Shown one piece after another: positions 60,145 through 64,000 of a stretch of DNA of 64,000 nucleotides. The position numbers were made by a program, and so were the translations under genes. The number at the start of each line of letters is the position of its first letter. Position 1 is the stretch's first letter. The notes under the pieces were generated by a model that saw only the letters and a list, made by a program, of their open reading frames with translations, searched no databases and was not told where the DNA came from. Source of the DNA: Apostichopus japonicus (lineage: Eukaryota; Echinodermata; Holothuroidea; Aspidochirotida; Stichopodidae); contig NC_092577.1 in NCBI RefSeq assembly GCF_037975245.1, positions 34,360,898 through 34,424,897 of the forward strand. The letters run 5' to 3'.

Positions 60145-63100
60145 ACTAACACCTTTGCATAACACTACCATCACATGAGAAAGAAAAAAACATACACAGA
60201 GAGCTTGTCTCTCATTTCTCTGAGCTGTAAATTTATCTCCCGTTGTTGGCTGCACAGCCTGTACATTAGAAGACCTCATTGGAGGACATAGTTATACGGT
60301 CTTCCTAGACTGCAGGCTTTTCATCTGACACCTAAGACAGGGAAATGTAATTGCCAATAAAATTACGTTTTGACGAGGAGACAGCCTTGTCAGTTCTACG
60401 TTCAATAGTCTAGTCTATTGGGAATTTGTTTTTCCCTGTTTTTCTTGATAAGAGTGTCAAAGCGACAGTGAATTTTGATATAGAATACTGCTACAAAGGA
60501 AGAGTAGCTCAAGAATCTGGAAGTAACTAGTGCGACAAATTTGACTCTTGGCCTAATAGAAAAAAGGGGGAATGGGGGGGGGGGGGGGCAAACTAAGAAG
60601 AACCATGAAATTCAAAGAGAATTATTATTCTTGATTTTAAGTTTGTCTTTAAAATATTTGCTAAAACATATATGTTCTTTATTTCAATCATTGTAACTTA
60701 CATATTATTCCTGCAAAGCAAATAGTTAGAAGCAGTTAGAGGTTGGTGTGGGGGCGGGGGAGGGGGGGAGAGAAAGATATCATAAACATTTGTTCGGTCA
60801 TCCTAGAACCCTTTTCTATTGGTCAGTACCATTATGATGGTTTATGTAGAAGATTAATAGTTTTCTACCTTTCTTCTTTAGGTGCAGGTCTTGTCTGTGT
60901 TTTCATGTCTGTGTGTGGTGGGGGGGGGGGGGGGACTAGGGGGGAGTGGAATGGGGTTCTTCCACTTCTGGAAGATATTTGATCAGACTGTGCCAACAGG
61001 GCAACAGAGTTTGTAGAACTCTCTGGAATATATTTTTCTTCCTTTTCTCTTGTGATAATTTGTGTGTGATGACAGTCAATCCATCTGTTTGTGGAGTTGG
61101 GTAGTACTGTCAATGTGATTAGCAACATTTGCAGATGATAAATTCCCTTTGTGCGGAAGTGACGTCCTACATTTAAAAAACTAAAAAAAAAACTTTTACA
61201 ACAGACAATTTGGATTTAGAATTTAGAAAAGACCAAACAATAATTAAAAAAAAAAATATTAAACAAAGATGAAGACAAAAGCAGAATCAATTAAAATGCA
61301 AAGCATTAAGAAGTACTCTAGGTTCCGCAATTATAATTTTTTTTTTCTAAACATATTCCTGTCATCCATATACTGTACATTAAAAGTTACCACACCTTCA
61401 TAGCAGACACTCTTTTGTGTACATCCCAGTGCAAAATATAGCAAAATTGCTGCATATAAAGGCAAAAGCTAGTAAAGTTATTAACCATTTCCATTTATGA
61501 TGATGACAATGGTTAGGTTGTCTCTCCTTTTATAATTTGCCTAAAGTCAATCAGTAATTGCCTTTCTACACCCATCGCCAAGTTTCACACATCAAATATC
61601 CCAATTTCCTGAGGGAATGTAGAAAATTATGTTGATCTACTGGAATAGAAGTACGGAAACCAATTCACTTTTAGAACTTGGCAGGGATTTGATTTTCAGC
61701 TGATATTCTTAATATGTAAATACAAATCATTAAAATTTACAATATGACTCTCAAAGTAGTTATGAGATATACATATAAAGCCTATAAATATATTTAAAAG
61801 AAGTAAATAGTTTGTCATGGATTCTTGGAGAATTTCCTCCTCTGAGGTTTGTAGCTTAAAACAGAGAATGTGTATATTAGGTTGTATGAATGTGTCAACT
61901 GTGCACTAAGTAAAACTTAATGTAAACATTAAACTTACTTTAAACATGTAGCTAGCATCGACAAATACCACATATACAGTGGGAGGGGGGATGTGGGAGT
62001 TAAGAGAAAAGTTCATATGTACTAAAGCTTTCTTTAGGGGTGGGAGGGGGGGGGTCGGGGGATAGGTCTTGCCATCTCAAATTTTTTTGAACTCAATTCT
62101 CTGTTTTCTCCATTTGCAAAGTGAACATCAAATCTGAGTGCCCAAATCTACATTTTTTTGTGATCTTATATATATGTAGCGTCCAAAAATGTTCATGCAA
62201 AGTTATTTACTCTCGACATAAGTTGCTGAAGAGCACATGTTTACTCTAACAGTGCTTGATGAAATGTCCATGGAGAGCAATTAGTAATAATATAGAGCTG
62301 CTAAGATCTGTCACCATGGAAACGACACCCACCCATGGCATCTGAGAATGTAAATATATGTTTAAATGTGATCATGCAGGTGGGGCTGTCAAAACTCAAT
62401 TTGGAGAAAATCATCACAAAAGGTGTAAAGTCTTCCTTTTCTCATCTCCCCACTAATTGGAATTTTTCTAAGGGAGTAAAATTCATGCCAGTGGGCTGTC
62501 ATTTTATCAGGTGTGTTTTATTTATATATTTTAAAAATAAAACTATATTTAAATATGAATGTATATATGTGTGTATATATATGGACATATATATTTATAT
62601 TACTGGTTTTGCACCTCTGGACATACAATCTGCGTCCACGGCCTTGTTGGTTAGGGTGTCTGCATATAAAGCGGGAGGCCCTGGGTTCGAATCCCAGTGG
62701 AGGCTGGAAGTTTTTTCACTGTTCAGGATTTTCCAACTCATTACAATTCCAGCATATATTAATCTGTATATAGGAATTTTTTTTAGTAACTTTTGTTTTT
62801 AGACGGATTGTATGTTCCTCTGAAAGGATGCCATAGTGTTACCCTGGCAATGTGAAAGGAAATAGCCTCTAAGGGAAAACACAATACAGATTTACTAAAG
62901 TAGGTGAAAGGCTACCAGGGCTTGCATCATCAAGTCTCCTGTGGCGCAAGTAATATTGAACTCTATACTTGGTGGAAATGCATTTGGGAAGGAAACGGAG
63001 GAGCTTTGCTAGACTTCCTTTATACTGTGTTCCAGTATGAGCCTTAACTGGAATAGTTTGCTTACTGCGTGTAAAGATCTTTTATTAGGGGAGCGTGGAA

Positions 63101-64000
63101 GGAACTAAGTTGTAGTGACGGAACAGCATTAATACAAGGTCATCGATTTTTAGGAACGGTGTATTAACCAAACGATCTGTTCACCTCCTGTATCGGTGAT
63201 GAAATTGACTTTGTCATTCTGTTTCAGCATTCTGTGCACCTCGTAACATGGGCTGATGTTGTTGATTTGTACTTCCTGTCATGGGGACTTTCAATTGGAC
63301 ACAAAGATATACAAATCATTCCGTTTGTGGATAAGATCAGTACGGTTTCATGATAAAAGCTATCAGTGTGCCGGAGTTAAATGTCCAAGACAAACTGGTG
63401 GTTGTGTGTTGTTTTGTTTGATTGTTAACCTATTTGTTTTTTGTTTTTTTTGGCCAAATTGAAATGAGAAATTTCAAATGTTGGGAACTATGTTTTGCCA
63501 GCAAACTGATAATTAGAAAATTAAGTTCACGAGTTTTTCTTTGATTAATTTGGTTTGGATTTCATCAGACATAATTCTGGTATTTACAGCAATAGTAGGA
63601 GCTCACCAAATGTTCAACTAACGAGTGATATCGTATCTCTGGTCTTGCCGTGATTCTGGGTTACTGTTCATATCTGAAACCCAAACAAGAATTATTTAGA
63701 TCTTTTCCACGAATGTAGTAGCAGCTTATATTCAGAAGAATTGTATTTATTACAGCTGTCCTGTGGATGTGCTCTGTGTTATTTCTGTATTAAAGCACTC
63801 TTGTGTTGAACATTGATGGATTATTTAATTATCGAAAAACGGTGTCAAACGAAGCGAACGACATCCCTCTGACTGAGATATGCTAGTGATTTCATTTCTC
63901 AACAGCCCTCAGGTAATTATTAATTCATAAATGAATGCAAACGCAGTGGTTTTGTTTACAAATAGCTGCTGTAAAGTTCTGTTATTTTCTCTAGCTGTTT
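60145..64000 (+). other. Downstream intron, nothing certain except a tRNA-like unit
   Basis: It contains G runs at 60,574-60,588 and 60,920-60,934, A-rich tracts at 61,160-61,260, and the tRNA-like unit at 62,632-62,705. I could not find the next exon of the plus-strand gene. Confidence 0.5.
62632..62705 (+). repeat. tRNA-like Pol III unit (SINE head or tRNA pseudogene)
   Basis: It folds as a cloverleaf: acceptor GCGTCCA with TGGAGGC (6 of 7 pairs), D arm GCC/GGT, anticodon stem TCTGC/GCGGG with the 7-nt loop ATATAAA (anticodon position ATA), and T arm CTGGG-TTCGAAT-CCCAG. The B box GGTTCGAATCC is perfect. A TTTTTT terminator lies at 62,711. The G-G mismatch in the acceptor and the odd anticodon favour a SINE head over a working tRNA. 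The 155-codon ORF across it is not a gene. Confidence 0.75.

Noticed and set aside
62335-62802. 155-codon plus ORF
   Set aside because: It runs across the tRNA-like unit and AT-repeat DNA. Such peptides are typical SINE translations.
1-64000. CRISPR arrays, bacterial operons, riboswitches and ribosome binding sites
   Set aside because: The window is spliced animal DNA. The direct repeats seen are tandem or dispersed, without spacer-repeat regularity.

Overview
The window is AT-rich, intron-dominated animal DNA. Two spliced genes lie head to head in a background of decayed mobile elements and tandem repeats. The very conserved RagC/D GTPase exons, a DIRS-type retrotransposon, tRNA-derived SINEs, hAT relics and CR1/L2-like LINE tails suggest a marine invertebrate. 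An echinoderm such as a sea cucumber is my guess from general style, not a demonstrated assignment.

Left end (about 1-3,460, minus strand): four exons of a Ras-related GTP-binding protein C/D gene join in phase into about 193 codons of its GTPase domain. The C-terminal half lies off the left edge and the extreme 5' exon was not found. A spacer of about 3.6 kb follows, holding a perfect 16-bp inverted repeat, a somewhat CpG-richer stretch and an (AT)n tract.

From about 7,070 to beyond the right edge (plus strand): an unrecognised Ser/Arg-rich protein is encoded by exons at 38,457-38,573, 58,418-58,592 and 59,165-59,330. Three candidate alternative first coding exons (7,070-7,178; 13,126-13,192; 18,225-18,252) all end in the same phase, matching the shared second exon. 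This suggests one gene with several promoters and introns of 20-25 kb or more. With the 13,126 start, 525 nt give exactly 175 codons; the rest is off the right edge.

The introns hold most of the notable material. (1) A defective DIRS1-like retrotransposon (about 28,658-35,519) has 114-bp inverted terminal repeats, an internal complementary region matching both outer ends, an array of seven units of about 155 bp with a hairpin in each, gag-like remains, RNase H remains and tyrosine-recombinase remains. Its expected reverse-transcriptase region is replaced by unrelated DNA carrying two SINEs and three NFI-type palindromes. (2) Diverged copies of the DIRS termini are scattered from 18 to 58 kb; one is split by a hAT MITE with a recognisable 8-bp target duplication. 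(3) A 1.02-kb hAT-like element has a perfect 8-bp duplication. (4) A satellite of about 1.4 kb (21.8-23.2 kb) has a higher-order period near 167 bp. (5) Two tRNA-type SINE families, a third tRNA-like unit, and LINE 3' ends are present. (6) There are several 50-280-bp tandem duplications. (7) Two long open stretches of unknown origin (19.5-19.9 kb minus; 59.4-60.1 kb plus) may be decayed genes or parts of elements.

Most other short ORFs look like chance openings or translations of repeats and were left out.
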